From the NCBI RefSeq assembly GCF_018623055.1, contig NZ_CP076019.1:496001-560000 (forward strand): a stretch of 64,000 nt of DNA, written 5' to 3'. Both the position numbers and the translations under genes were made by a program. The notes below the pieces were generated by a model. That model was not told where the DNA came from and did not search any database. It saw only the letters and a program-made list of their open reading frames with translations. The stretch's first letter is position 1, and every line of letters begins with the position of its first letter. Positions 52,690 through 60,960 of the stretch are shown here, piece by piece. The stretch is from Halorubrum sp. 2020YC2 (GTDB lineage Archaea > Halobacteriota > Halobacteria > Halobacteriales > Haloferacaceae).

Positions 52690-52983
52690 ATTCGATTGTG
52701 TCGCGGGATCGGATTGTCACTTATAAGTCCGATCGAACACGAACGCCCTCGAAGCCCCAGCCGCTAGTTTATAAATAATCGACGACGGATCAACGGTGAA
52801 CACCCACAAAGCCCCAGCCGCTCGTCAGTACGTGATCGATAATTCCGCGGTGACCACTTCCAAAGCCCCAGCCGCTCGTCAGTACGTGATCGATAATTCC
52901 GCGGTGACCACTTCCAAAGCCCCAGCCGCTCGTCAGTACGTGATCGATAATTCCGCGGTGACCAATTCCAAAGCCCCAGCCGC
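52690..52983 (-). repeat. Tandem array of 54/57-bp units (copy C, inverted)
   Basis: On the minus strand each unit begins with the same 16-nt core as the 28.4-kb array (here CCAAAGCCCCAGCCGC on plus). Cores at 52968, 52914, 52860 with near-identical 54-bp spacing, a variant at 52806, and a further one (CGAAGCCCC...) at about 52750, 57 bp away. The distal two, diverged units contain TTTATAAA/TTATAAG; the proximal homogenised units carry GAATTATCGATCACG instead. Confidence 0.85.
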
Positions 52984-53235
52984 GAGGACTCGCGTGACTC
53001 GCTGCGCTCCTCGGTCGCTCACTCCGTTCGCTCCCTGTGGTGCTTGCGTCGTCAGGCTTCGCCCTCGCGGCTGCCCCTTTGAGTCCCGCCCCGCACAGCA
53101 CCGCAACTGCACCTCACGCCTCCCCAGCCTCGCGGCTCGTTCGGGGCTCCCTGCGGTCGCCCCTCACTCACCGCGTCCCTCGCGCGTGCTACTCGCGGCC
53201 GCCAGGGGCGGCCGCTCGCAGGCGCGCGCCACCGC
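52968..53235 (-). repeat. Dispersed repeat module, copy C
   Basis: Reverse complement of 52968-53235 aligns over nearly its whole length with copy A (28163-28415), including the GAGGCTGGGG block, CGGGGCGGGACTCAAAGGGG and the final core. Inverted repeat 53063-53073 / 52977-52987 (11 bp) corresponds to the 19-bp stem of copy A. Apparent peptides in any frame are not acidic and are taken as shadows. Confidence 0.75.
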
Positions 53236-53311
53236 GTTGTTGTGGTGTCAGTCTGCCGGCGGTCCAGTCCCGAGTGCGAAGCGATTAGTCGCCGCCGCCG
53301 CAAGGTTCGGT
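53236..53311. other. Short intergenic lead to threonine synthase
   Basis: Short GC-rich stretch between the repeat module and the next ATG; contains only a CGATTAGTCG-like box of uncertain meaning. Confidence 0.3.
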
Positions 53312-54558
53312 ATGGCTGACTTCGAGACCACGCCGGCGTTTCGCGGGTTAAAGAGCCGGGCGTCGGGACGCGTTCACGAGACCGCCGACGCGGCGGAAAT
53401 CGACGGCGACGAGCGGGCGCGCGGACTCGACCCCGCCTACGACTACGACGCGGTCGACCCGGACGACCTGTTCGACCCCGCGGCCCGCGGCGCGAGCGGC
53501 GACGCGCGGACCGCGCCAGCGACCGCACGAGGCCACTGGCGGTTCGACGCGCTCCTCCCCTTCCCGGCCGCGGACGCGCTCACCGCGGGCGAGGGCGGCA
53601 CGCCGCTCGTCGCCACCGACCGGCTCGCGGAGGAGCTGGACGTCGACGCCATGTACGTCAAAGACGAGGGGCGGAACCCCACGGGGACCGTCCTCGACCG
53701 CGGCCTCTCGCTCGCCGTGACCGCGGTGGCGAAACGGGCGGCCGAGGGGGCGGACGTCGAGCCGCTCGTCTGCGCCAGCCCCGGCAACGCCGGGCAGTCG
53801 ATGGCGGCGTACGCGGGGCGGGCGGACCTGCGCTCGTACTCCTTCGTCCCCTCGCGGTGCGCGTTCTCGAACAAGTCGATGACGAACGTCCACGGCGGCG
53901 AGATGCGCGTGGTCGGCGGGCGCTTCCCGGACGCCGCCGCGGCGGTCGACGAGCAGCTGGAGACCGAGTACGCCGACCTCGCGGAGTTCGCCACGCCGTA
54001 CCGCCACGAGGGCGCGAAGACGGTCGCCTTCGAACTCGTCGCGGACCTCGGGGACGCCCCGACGTCGTCGTCGTCCCGACCGGCTCCGGCGAGGTCGTCG
54101 CCGGCGTTTATAAGGGGTTCGACGAGCTCGACCGGGTCGGCGCGATCGACGGGACTCCGAAGGTCGTCGCCGCGCAGGCCGCCGGCTGCGCCCCGATCGC
54201 GGCCGCCGTCGAGCGCGGCCTCGACGAGCCGGAGCCGTGGGGCACGCCGGACACCATCTGCGGCGAGCTTGAGATCCCGGACCCCGCCGGCGGCGCCGCG
54301 GCGGTCGAGGCGGTCACCGAAAGCGGCGGGACCGCGGTCGGCGTCGACGACGACGACATCCTCGCGAGCGCGGTCGCCGTGGCGCAAAACGAGGTCGTCG
54401 AGATGGGCGCCACGGGCGGCGCGGCCCCCGCCGGCGCGTGGGCGCTCGCGGAGGACGGCTTCTTCGACGGCGACGAGACCGTCGTACTGCTCAACAGCGA
54501 CGCCGGCTTGAAGACGCCAGACGTCCTCCGCAGCCACCTGATGGGTCAGGGAATTTAA
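53312..54558 (+). pseudogene. Threonine synthase-like PLP enzyme with one-base frameshift
   Basis: The first frame (from ATG 53312) reads MADFETTPAFRGLKSRASGR, then GEGGTPLVATDRLAEE, the PLP-lysine region MYVKDEGRNPTGTVLDRG and CASPGNAGQSMAAYAGR to about 54,055. After that, the coding sequence continues one base out of frame: DVVVVPTGSGEVVAGVYKGF, then VAVAQNEVVEMGATGGA, to TGA-equivalent stop at 54558. A one-base loss near 54,055-54,063 (GACGCCCCGACGTC) explains it. Product would convert O-phosphohomoserine to threonine, or act on a related substrate. Genuine inactivation or sequence error cannot be separated here. Confidence 0.85.
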
Positions 54559-54588
54559 AAAGAAGCGCCGGTCCGAAACCGCTCCGCG

Positions 54589-55830
54589 TCAGTCGCGCCG
54601 CGCGAGCAGCCCGGTCGCGAGCAGCGCGAGGGCGGCCGCGACGACGCCGAATCCGGGCGACTCCGCGCCCGTGTCCCCGGCGCTTTCGTCTTCGTCGCTT
54701 TCGTTCCCGTCCTCGTCGCTTTCGTTCCCGTCCTCGCCGTCGGTCGACGAGTCGTCGGCCGAGTCGTCGTCGCCCGACGAATCGCCGTCCGAGGAGTCGC
54801 CGTCAGCCGAACCGTCCGTCGAGTTGCCGTCGGTCGACTCGCTCCCGTCGGCCTGAATCTCGACCACCGCGTTCGACAGCGTCGTCGTCGACTCGATCAC
54901 GCTGCGCGGCGCCGGCTGGTTGAGGTAGTTCTCGTTCATCACGACGTAGCTGTCCTCGGTGCCCGCGGTCGTGCTGGCGTACGGCTCCGAGTCGAGGATG
55001 GCGGCCTCGGCGTCGGTGACTAAGAGTAGTTCGGGGTCCGTTTCGAGGATGACCTCGTCGGAGAGCTGCGGGTACGCCTCGTACTCCGAGGCGACGTTGG
55101 CGGTGCCGCCGGCGTTCATGATCGCGTCGATGAACGTGTCGTTCGCCGCGACGTAGCCGCCGCCGAGCGGGTACAGCGCCGCCGGGCGGTCGACGTCAGC
55201 GGTCCGCTCCTCCGCGGCCGCGACCGCGTCGTTCATCTCCGCGTTGGCCTCCGCGGCGGCGTCGCACGCGCCGACGAGCCGGCCGATGGTCTCCGTCTTC
55301 TCCGCGATGTCCTCGACCGAGGTCGCCGCCTCGAAGTGGTAGACGGTCAGCCCCTGCTCGCGGAGCGGCTCGACGTCGGCGGCCGAGGAGTTCGGCGCGA
55401 GGACGAGGTCGGGGTCGGTGTCGACGACGCGCTCGACGCTCGCGCCGAACTCGGCGGAGACGTTCGCGCGCTCCTCGGCGCCGTCGAGGTAGAACGCGAA
55501 CTGGCTCACGCCGACGACGCGGTCCTGTACGCCCAGCTCCCACAGCGTCTGCGCGGCCGACGGGTTCAGCGTCGTGATCCGCTCCGGACGCTCCTCCAGC
55601 GTCACCGTCTCGCCGGTGGCGTCCGTGGCGTTGACCGGGAACCCGCAGGCGTCGTCGGTCTGCGCCGGGGCGGTCCCCGACGCGCCCGCGGCCCCGACCG
55701 CCGGGTGCGCCCCCGCGGTCGGGCCGTCGGTCGATATCGTCGGCTGTGCGCCCGCGGCGGTCCCGGCGACGCCGCCGAGCAGGGCGGTCGTCACCAGCAC
55801 GGCCATCGCGATCGCGAAGCTGTCTCGCAT
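54589..55830 (-). CDS. btuF: Cobalamin/iron-siderophore-type binding protein with PGF-CTERM anchor (BtuF-like)
   Basis: 413-aa exported protein: signal peptide (~residues 1-28), a periplasmic-binding-protein fold (VTLEERPERITTLNPSAAQT, VVGVSQFAFYLDGAEERANV, DPDLVLAPNSS, GGTANVASEYEAYPQLS), an Asp/Ser-rich linker (~330-388) and a PGF-CTERM (ESPGFGVV plus helix plus RRD, ~390-413). It delivers substrate to the BtuCD-type ABC transporter divergent from it. Substrate (B12, heme or siderophore) is inferred only from family. Should be a substrate of archaeosortase A. Confidence 0.85.
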   Translation of the reverse strand: MRDSFAIAMAVLVTTALLGGVAGTAAGAQPTISTDGPTAGAHPAVGAAGASGTAPAQTDDACGFPVNATDATGETVTLEERPERITTLNPSAAQTLWELGVQDRVVGVSQFAFYLDGAEERANVSAEFGASVERVVDTDPDLVLAPNSSAADVEPLREQGLTVYHFEAATSVEDIAEKTETIGRLVGACDAAAEANAEMNDAVAAAEERTADVDRPAALYPLGGGYVAANDTFIDAIMNAGGTANVASEYEAYPQLSDEVILETDPELLLVTDAEAAILDSEPYASTTAGTEDSYVVMNENYLNQPAPRSVIESTTTLSNAVVEIQADGSESTDGNSTDGSADGDSSDGDSSGDDDSADDSSTDGEDGNESDEDGNESDEDESAGDTGAESPGFGVVAAALALLATGLLARRD

Positions 55831-55892
55831 CGGATCGACGACCGGCTTCGTCCAATAAGTATTTACCTACTACAAGTTGTGTTGGGGAACGT
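55831..55892. promoter_or_regulatory. Divergent promoter of btuF and btuC
   Basis: 62 bp between start codons with an AT-rich centre (AATAAGTATTTACCTAC, about 55,854-55,870) that can place core promoters for both genes. No cobalamin riboswitch is visible; space is too small for one. Confidence 0.5.
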
Positions 55893-57058
55893 ATGCGACC
55901 GTGGGTCCGGTCGGCGGTCTGGTCGGCGGCGGTAGCGGCGCTTTTAGCCGTCGTCGTCGTCGTCAGCGCCGCGATCGGTCCCGTCAGGATTCCGCCCGAG
56001 ACCGTCGTCAAGTCGGTGTTGAACGCGCTCTCGGTGCCGGCGGGGATCGAGACGAGCGCGAGCGGCGTCGGGCCGCTGGCGATACCCGGCGTCGGCCCGC
56101 TCACGCTCCCGGGCGTCGACCTCGCGTTCGCCTCGCCGTTCGCGTTCCCCGTCGACTCCGTTCACCAGCAGATCGTCGTGGGCGTGCGGCTCCCGCGGAT
56201 CCTGCTCGCCGCGCTCGTCGGCTTCGCGCTCGCGGCCGCCGGCACGGTGATGCAGGGGTTCTTCCGCAACCCGATGGCGGACCCGTCGATCATCGGCGTC
56301 TCCTCGGGGGCGGCGGTCGGCGCGGTCGCGTTCATCGTCTACCCCGCCGCGCTCTCGACGACCGTCGCCCTCCCGTTCGTCGGCCCCGTCGAGGTCGCGC
56401 TCTCGCGCGGCGCGGGCACCAGCCTCTTCGCGTTCGTCGGTGCGCTCGTCGCCGCGTTCGGCGTGTACGCCATCGCGACCCGAGCGGTCGGACGCCGGTC
56501 GCCACTCTCCTCCTCGCGGGCGTCGCGGTCCAGACGTTCCTCGGCGCGGTCGTCTCGTACCTCCAGCTACAGGCCGGGGAGTCGCTCCGGCAGGTCGTCG
56601 CGTGGCTTATGGGCCACCTCTCCGGCGCCGCGTGGAGCGAGGTCGCCGCCACCGCCGTCGTCGTCCCGCCGCTTTTCGCCGTGCTGCTCGCGTACGCCCG
56701 CGACCTCAACGTCCTCCTGCTGGGCGAGGAGGAGGCCCGCGGGCTGGGCATCGCGGTCGAGCGCACCAAGCGGGTGCTGCTCGCGGCCTCGGCGCTCGTC
56801 ACGGCCGCCGGCGTCGCGTTCGCCGGCGTGATCGGGTTCGTCGGCCTGATCGTCCCGCACATGCTCCGGCTCGTCGTCGGTCCCGACCACCGGGTGCTGC
56901 TCCCGACCGCCGCGCTCGCGGGCGGCACGTTCCTCGTCGCGGCCGACACGGTCGCCCGCTCCGCGGCCGCGGAGTACCCGGTCGGGATCATCACCGCCGC
57001 GGTCGGCGCGCCCTTCTTCGTCTACCTGCTCGTGACCCGGGAGGTGACGGAGCTTTGA
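55893..57058 (+). pseudogene. btuC: BtuC-type ABC permease with one-base frameshift
   Basis: Starts [20 protein letters not shown]; conserved permease segments are [39 protein letters not shown] and [13 protein letters not shown]. Around 56,484-56,490 the frame is lost and the coding sense continues one base off: [20 protein letters not shown], then LWE-like [26 protein letters not shown] one-base deletion explains this. With it corrected the product is a ~389-aa, roughly 10-helix inner-membrane subunit. The stop overlaps the btuD start. Confidence 0.85.
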
Positions 57059-58314
57059 GCGCGGACCGTCCCGACGACGGCAGCGCTCCTGCGTCCGCGC
57101 CCGACCCCGAATCGCTTCCCGACACGGCGCTCTCCTTTGGCGACGCGTCGCTCCTGTCGGCCTCGGACGTGGCCGTCTCCTTCGGCGACGTCGACGTGGT
57201 CTCCGGCGTCGACCTCCGGGTCGAACCCGGCTCGCTCGTCGGCCTCGTCGGGCCGAACGGCGCGGGCAAGACCACCGTGTTGCGCGCGGTGACCGGCGCC
57301 GTCGAACCGGACGCGGGGACCGTCGAAATCGGCGGCGACCCGGCGGCGTCGCTGTCGGTCAAGGAGGTGGGGCGCCGCGTCGCGAGCGTCCCGCAGGCGA
57401 CGAACCTCGCGTTCGACTTCCGCGTGCGCCACGTCGTCGAGATGGGGCGGACGCCGCACCTCGGCCGGTTCGACGCCCACGGCGTCGAGGACGACGAGGC
57501 GGTCGACGCGGCGATGGCGGCCGCGGACGTCGAGCGCTTCGCGGACCGGTCGATCACTGAGGTCTCGGGCGGCGAGCGCCAGCGCGTGCTGCTCGCCCGG
57601 GCGCTCGCGCAGGCGGCTCCCCTCCTCCTCTTGGACGAGCCGACCGCCAGCCTCGACGTGAACCACGCGGTCGAGACGCTCGAACTGGTCCGCGCGTTCG
57701 TCGACGACGGCGACCGCGGGGCGATCGCCGCGATCCACGACCTCGACGCGGCCGCCCGGTACTGCGACGAGGTGGTCGTCCTCGCGAACGGCGGGGTTCG
57801 GGCCGCCGGCCCGCCGGAGTCGGTGCTGTCCGCGTCCGCCGTCGGCGCCGCCTTCGACGCGGAGGCGTTCGTCGGCCGCAACCCGGCGACCGGGACGCCC
57901 GCGGTGACGGCGTTCCCGCACAGCGACGCCGAACCCCGTCGGGTTCACGTGATCGGGACGGGGCGGCCGGCTGCGCGCGCCGTCGCTCGGTTGGCGGCCG
58001 CGGGCCACGAGCCGTCGGTCGGCGTGGTCCCCGAGGGCGACGCGGCCGCCGGCGCCGCTGCGGACGCGGGCGCGATCGCCGTGACGGTTCCCCCCTTCGA
58101 GGACCCGTCCCCGGAGGCGCTCGCGGCGGCGCGGGACCTCGCCGCGGACGCGGACGCGACGCTCGCGGTCGGGAGCGCCGAGGGCGCCCCCGCGACCGCC
58201 GACGGTCCGAACGCCCAGGTGGCCGCGGCCGCGGACCGCGTCGTTCCGGTCGCCTCCGACGCGAGCGACGCGGAACTGCTCGACGCGGTCGCGGACGCCG
58301 CCGAGCGGGAGTGA
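57055..58314 (+). CDS. btuD: BtuD-type ABC ATPase with extra C-terminal domain
   Basis: 419 aa. ATPase domain ~35-270: Walker [10 protein letters not shown] (~66-74), signature [16 protein letters not shown], Walker [13 protein letters not shown], and H-loop [13 protein letters not shown]. The following ~150 residues ([20 protein letters not shown] to [10 protein letters not shown]) form an added domain that I recall in other haloarchaeal BtuD. The start is the TTG at 57055, whose last two bases overlap the btuC TGA, giving coupled translation. Confidence 0.88.
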   Translation: MSADRPDDGSAPASAPDPESLPDTALSFGDASLLSASDVAVSFGDVDVVSGVDLRVEPGSLVGLVGPNGAGKTTVLRAVTGAVEPDAGTVEIGGDPAASLSVKEVGRRVASVPQATNLAFDFRVRHVVEMGRTPHLGRFDAHGVEDDEAVDAAMAAADVERFADRSITEVSGGERQRVLLARALAQAAPLLLLDEPTASLDVNHAVETLELVRAFVDDGDRGAIAAIHDLDAAARYCDEVVVLANGGVRAAGPPESVLSASAVGAAFDAEAFVGRNPATGTPAVTAFPHSDAEPRRVHVIGTGRPAARAVARLAAAGHEPSVGVVPEGDAAAGAAADAGAIAVTVPPFEDPSPEALAAARDLAADADATLAVGSAEGAPATADGPNAQVAAAADRVVPVASDASDAELLDAVADAAERE

Positions 58315-58377
58315 TCCCGCACTCCGCCCGGCCCGCGAAGCGTCACCGTTTATTCGGTCGGTCGCCTCCACCCGACG

Positions 58378-59373
58378 ATGAGCGTTCCCTGCGTCGCCGT
58401 CGCCCGCGAGCGCGGCGAGACCGTCCGGAGCCGGCTCGCCGCGGCCGACGCCCTCGACGGCGACCACCAGATCGCGGTCGAGGACGGCACGATATACATC
58501 CCCGTCGCGGACCGCGGCCGGGTGCCCGCCGACCTCGCGGACCGGGTCGTCGAGCGCGACGCCGCGGCCCGGGACCGCCCCACGACGCCCGCGGAGATCC
58601 TCGGCTACGAGCCCTCGCTGGAGCGGCTGGGCGACATCGTCATCGTCGACGAGGACGACGACGAGCGCGCCCGCGAGATAGCCGACGCCGTGATGGCGGC
58701 CGACCTCCCCTGCGAGACCGTCCTCAACCGCGCGTCGCCAATCGAGGGCGAACTCCGGGTCCGGAAGTGGGACGTGCTGGCCGGGAACGGCACCGAAACG
58801 GTCCACCGCGAGTACGGCCACGAGTTCGCGCTCGACGTCGCCGCGGTGTACTTCTCGCCGCGGCTCGCGACCGAGCGGCACCGCGTCGTCGAGCAGGTCG
58901 AATCCGGGGAGTCGGCGGTCGACATGTTCGCCGGCGTGGGACCGTACGCGGTGCCATCGGCCTCCCGCGGCGCCGACGTGGTCGCCTGCGACCTCAACGA
59001 GCGCGCGGTCGAGTACCTCCGCGAGAACGCCGAGCGCAACGGTGTCACGGACCGCGTGACGGCGATATCCGGCGACGTTCGGGACCTCGCGGACTCGCAC
59101 GCGGACACCGCGGACCGACTGGTGATGAACCTCCCGCACTCGGCCGAGGAGTTCCTAGAGACTGCCGTCGCGCTCGCCGGCGACGAGTGCGTGATCCACT
59201 ACTACGACATCCAACACGAGGACGACCCGTTCGGCCCGGGTCGCCGCGCGGTCGAGGCCGCCGCGGGCGACGCCTACGAGGTCGCGGTCGAGACCGAGCG
59301 CGTCGTCCGGTCGTACGCCCCCCACGAGTACAACGTCTGCCTCGACGTTTGCCTGACGCGAACCGACGGCTGA
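58378..59373 (+). CDS. tRNA (guanine-N1-)-methyltransferase, Trm5/TYW2 type
   Basis: 331-aa class I SAM methyltransferase. SAM motif DMFAGVGPYAVP at residue ~182, DVVACDLNERAVEYLRENAERNG (acidic loop), and the Trm5-type NLPH at 251-254 in VMNLPHSAEEFLE. It methylates G37 of tRNA (m1G37) or the related wyosine step; Trm5 and TYW2 cannot be separated with confidence by eye. Starts 63 bp after btuD with a modest AT-rich TTTATTC (about 58,350), perhaps its own promoter. Confidence 0.88.
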   Translation: MSVPCVAVARERGETVRSRLAAADALDGDHQIAVEDGTIYIPVADRGRVPADLADRVVERDAAARDRPTTPAEILGYEPSLERLGDIVIVDEDDDERAREIADAVMAADLPCETVLNRASPIEGELRVRKWDVLAGNGTETVHREYGHEFALDVAAVYFSPRLATERHRVVEQVESGESAVDMFAGVGPYAVPSASRGADVVACDLNERAVEYLRENAERNGVTDRVTAISGDVRDLADSHADTADRLVMNLPHSAEEFLETAVALAGDECVIHYYDIQHEDDPFGPGRRAVEAAAGDAYEVAVETERVVRSYAPHEYNVCLDVCLTRTDG

Positions 59374-59411
59374 GTCCGCCGAGACGGAGTTGAGCCCCCC
59401 GACCGCGAGGA

Positions 59412-59452
59412 CGTGTTAGGGAGTTCACTTATGTGTGTCGATACCTAACACG
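59412..59452 (+). promoter_or_regulatory. Inverted repeat flanking a core promoter
   Basis: CGTGTTAGG (59,412-59,420) and CCTAACACG (59,444-59,452) are a perfect 9-bp inverted repeat with a 23-bp spacer that contains CACTTATGTG, a TATA-like box. The right half ends 7 bp before the ATG at 59460. This is the layout of an operator around a promoter; a hairpin in the mRNA leader is a second reading. Confidence 0.55.
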
Positions 59453-59459
59453 ACGGCGT

Positions 59460-59681
59460 ATGAGCGACGCCGCAGATCCCGAAGAGCGCATCGACGAGAC
59501 GACCACCTGGCCGGATCTGGCGATCGGACTGTACGACCGACTGACCGGCCGGAACGCCGAGATCCACTACCAGTTCGACGACCTGACCGTCGAGGTGCCG
59601 AGCGGCACGGGCGACGACGCCGAGCACGCCGAGTGGCGCGTCGACGGCGGGGTTCGGGTCACGACGAGTGAGTCCGAGTGA
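59460..59681 (+). CDS. Small acidic hypothetical protein
   Basis: 73-aa protein, MSDAADPEERIDETTTWPDLA then IGLYDRLTGRNAEIHYQFD. Acidic and consistent with haloarchaeal usage. No family recognised. The next gene would start in a GTGA overlap with its stop. Confidence 0.72.
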   Translation: MSDAADPEERIDETTTWPDLAIGLYDRLTGRNAEIHYQFDDLTVEVPSGTGDDAEHAEWRVDGGVRVTTSESE

Positions 59682-60056
59682 GTCGGGCGGCGGCTCTCGG
59701 TCGAGACGGAGGATCTGACGCTATCGGTCGACGGCGTCGACGCCGCGGTCCACGCGACGGACCGGCGGCTGTTCGTCGAGGTCGAGCGGGTCAGCGACGC
59801 CCTCCGCGTCGCCCGCCGCCTCCCGGACGAGTCCGTCTCGAACCGCGCAGTCGCGGAGTTGGTCCGCGCGGGTCTCACCGCCGAGGTCAGAGTCCGCGGG
59901 CGAACGGTCGCGGTCGCGGGAGCCGACGCGCGCCCCGGTCCACTCTCGCACCGCCTCGGCGTCGCTCCGGCCGAACTGCGGCTCGCGGGGGTCGCCGGCG
60001 CCGGCTACGGCGGCCTCTCCGCGGCGGTCCGCCGAGCGCGGCGGCTGTTCGTTTAG
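59678..60056 (+). pseudogene. Small hypothetical gene with frameshift near the start
   Basis: The frame that ends at TAG 60056 reads well as LSVETEDLTLSVDGVDAAV, RRLFVEVERVSDALRVARRL, GLTAEVRVRGRTVAVAGADA, but has no start codon before a stop at 59,679-59,681. The GTG at 59678, which overlaps the upstream stop (GTGA), lies one base off. A single inserted base in CGGGCGGCGG (59,684-59,693) would connect them. Conserved hypothetical pair with the preceding gene; no function known. Confidence 0.55.
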
Positions 60057-60109
60057 CGCTGGGCTACGGCGAGAGAATCGGCGGCGACGCTCGCGGATCG
60101 CGTCGAGAC

Positions 60110-60153
60110 AGCGAAAACGCCGCGCCGCCCCGAGGGGGACCGGGGCGGCGCGG
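60110..60153 (-). terminator. Strong stem-loop followed by T-run (minus strand)
   Basis: CCGCGCCGCCCCG / CGGGGCGGCGCGG, a perfect 13-bp inverted repeat with an 8-nt loop (60,120-60,153), followed on the minus strand by CGTTTTCGC. This looks like an intrinsic terminator for something transcribed from high to low coordinates. Confidence 0.6.
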
Positions 60154-60425
60154 CTGGGGGCCCGTCACATGACAAGCGGTCGCGGCTGCGGTCGTCGGAC
60201 CAGAGGCGATTCTGCGCTTGGCACGTCTGAGACGTGTTTCACACGGTCGCCGCGACGGAACGCTGCTGGGGATGACGGCCGCGCCGAGTCGCCGTGGGGG
60301 TGGCGACCGACGGGGCTATCGCCGCCCGGTACGGGCTTCGACCGGGCACGCACCGCCGGGGGAGTCGATCCCCGCCGTCTCGGCACGCGGGCGGTGTTAT
60401 CACACTCAGTTGGAAGTCCGAACAC
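60154..60425 (-). ncRNA. Candidate small transcript ending at the 60.1-kb terminator
   Basis: The T-rich terminator implies a minus-strand transcript. About 300 bp upstream on that strand are GTGTATAAGG and CTAAATACG (about 60,425-60,455), possible TATA-like elements. An 86-codon frame exists here but its composition (Arg/Pro-rich) is unlike haloarchaeal proteins. I compared it mentally with SRP and RNase P RNA motifs and saw no match. Promoter, product and extent are tentative. Confidence 0.25.
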
Positions 60426-60628
60426 GTATTTAGTCCTTTTCCTTATACACTTGTATTGTATCCCGATTCTCCTTGTGTATCAAGATGTCGTTCGACACGA
60501 AATACGACGAACGTCTGCTTATAATAGGTGAATTTGGCCGGTTTCGGGACGGGACACCACGTCTCCGATCGCTGCCCCGTCCCCGTTTCGGAACCCTTAT
60601 TTTTCCGTCCGGGAATTGAAGCATGCGT

Positions 60629-60701
60629 GCCGGGGTAGCTCAGCTGGCAGAGCGATTCCTTCGTAAGGAATAGGTCGAGGGTTCAAATCCCTCCTCCGGC
60701 T
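60629..60701 (+). tRNA. tRNA-Thr (anticodon CGT)
   Basis: 73-nt cloverleaf: acceptor GCCGGGG/CTCCGGC, D arm GCTC, anticodon stem ATTCC/GGAAT around TTCGTAA (anticodon CGT), T arm GAGGG-TTCAAAT-CCCTC and discriminator T, as in archaeal tRNA-Thr. TTATTTTTCC (about 60,597-60,606) ~25 bp upstream may be its promoter. Confidence 0.95.
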
Positions 60702-60738
60702 TTCTGCTGTGAACAACGCGAGCAGCGAAAGCCACGGA

Positions 60739-60796
60739 GGATTTGAATCAAAGAGCAGTCTGCTGTAACCGCGGTTCACGATCCCCTCCTCCGGCT
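60739..60796 (+). repeat. tRNA-Thr-derived fragments downstream of the gene
   Basis: CCCTCCTCCGGCT (60,784-60,796) repeats the last 13 bases of tRNA-Thr. Between them GGATTTGAA (60,739-60,747) is the reverse complement of the T-loop TTCAAATCC. These are remnants of duplication at a tRNA end; no integrase is nearby. Confidence 0.5.
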
Positions 60797-60960
60797 CACT
60801 CCTCCGGGCCCAAAGCGTAGCCACAGCGCCGCAGCCGGCGTGCTTTTGGGTCCGTCTTCGACGACTCTGTATGCCGTAAGTGTCGCATACCGATTTCTCA
60901 CGGCTTGTAACGACGAATTACCGGCAGCAGGGTTATCCAGCGGGGGACCGTACGCGGTCT

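Larger units (their letters stand above)
60057..60628. other. Intergenic stretch with candidate minus-strand transcript
   Basis: 570 bp. Apart from the terminator-like hairpin (60,110-60,153) and a 6-bp-arm palindrome CACGTC-TGA-GACGTG (60,222-60,236) I see no assigned gene. Open frames here on either strand (to about 120 codons) are not acidic and resemble chance frames in GC-rich DNA. Confidence 0.4.

Noticed and set aside
52796-53290. Upstream in-frame extension of threonine synthase through the repeat region
   Set aside because: The extension codes for repeated KAPAARQYVIDN-like peptides from the array. The enzyme starts at MADFETTPAF (53312).
55831-55892. Cobalamin riboswitch before btuC
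   Set aside because: Only 62 bp separate the two start codons, far too short, and no B12-box is visible.
60110-60430. SRP 7S RNA or RNase P RNA
   Set aside because: Size would fit, but I could not find the conserved SRP helix-8 motif or RNase P core motifs on either strand. The region is left as an unassigned transcript.
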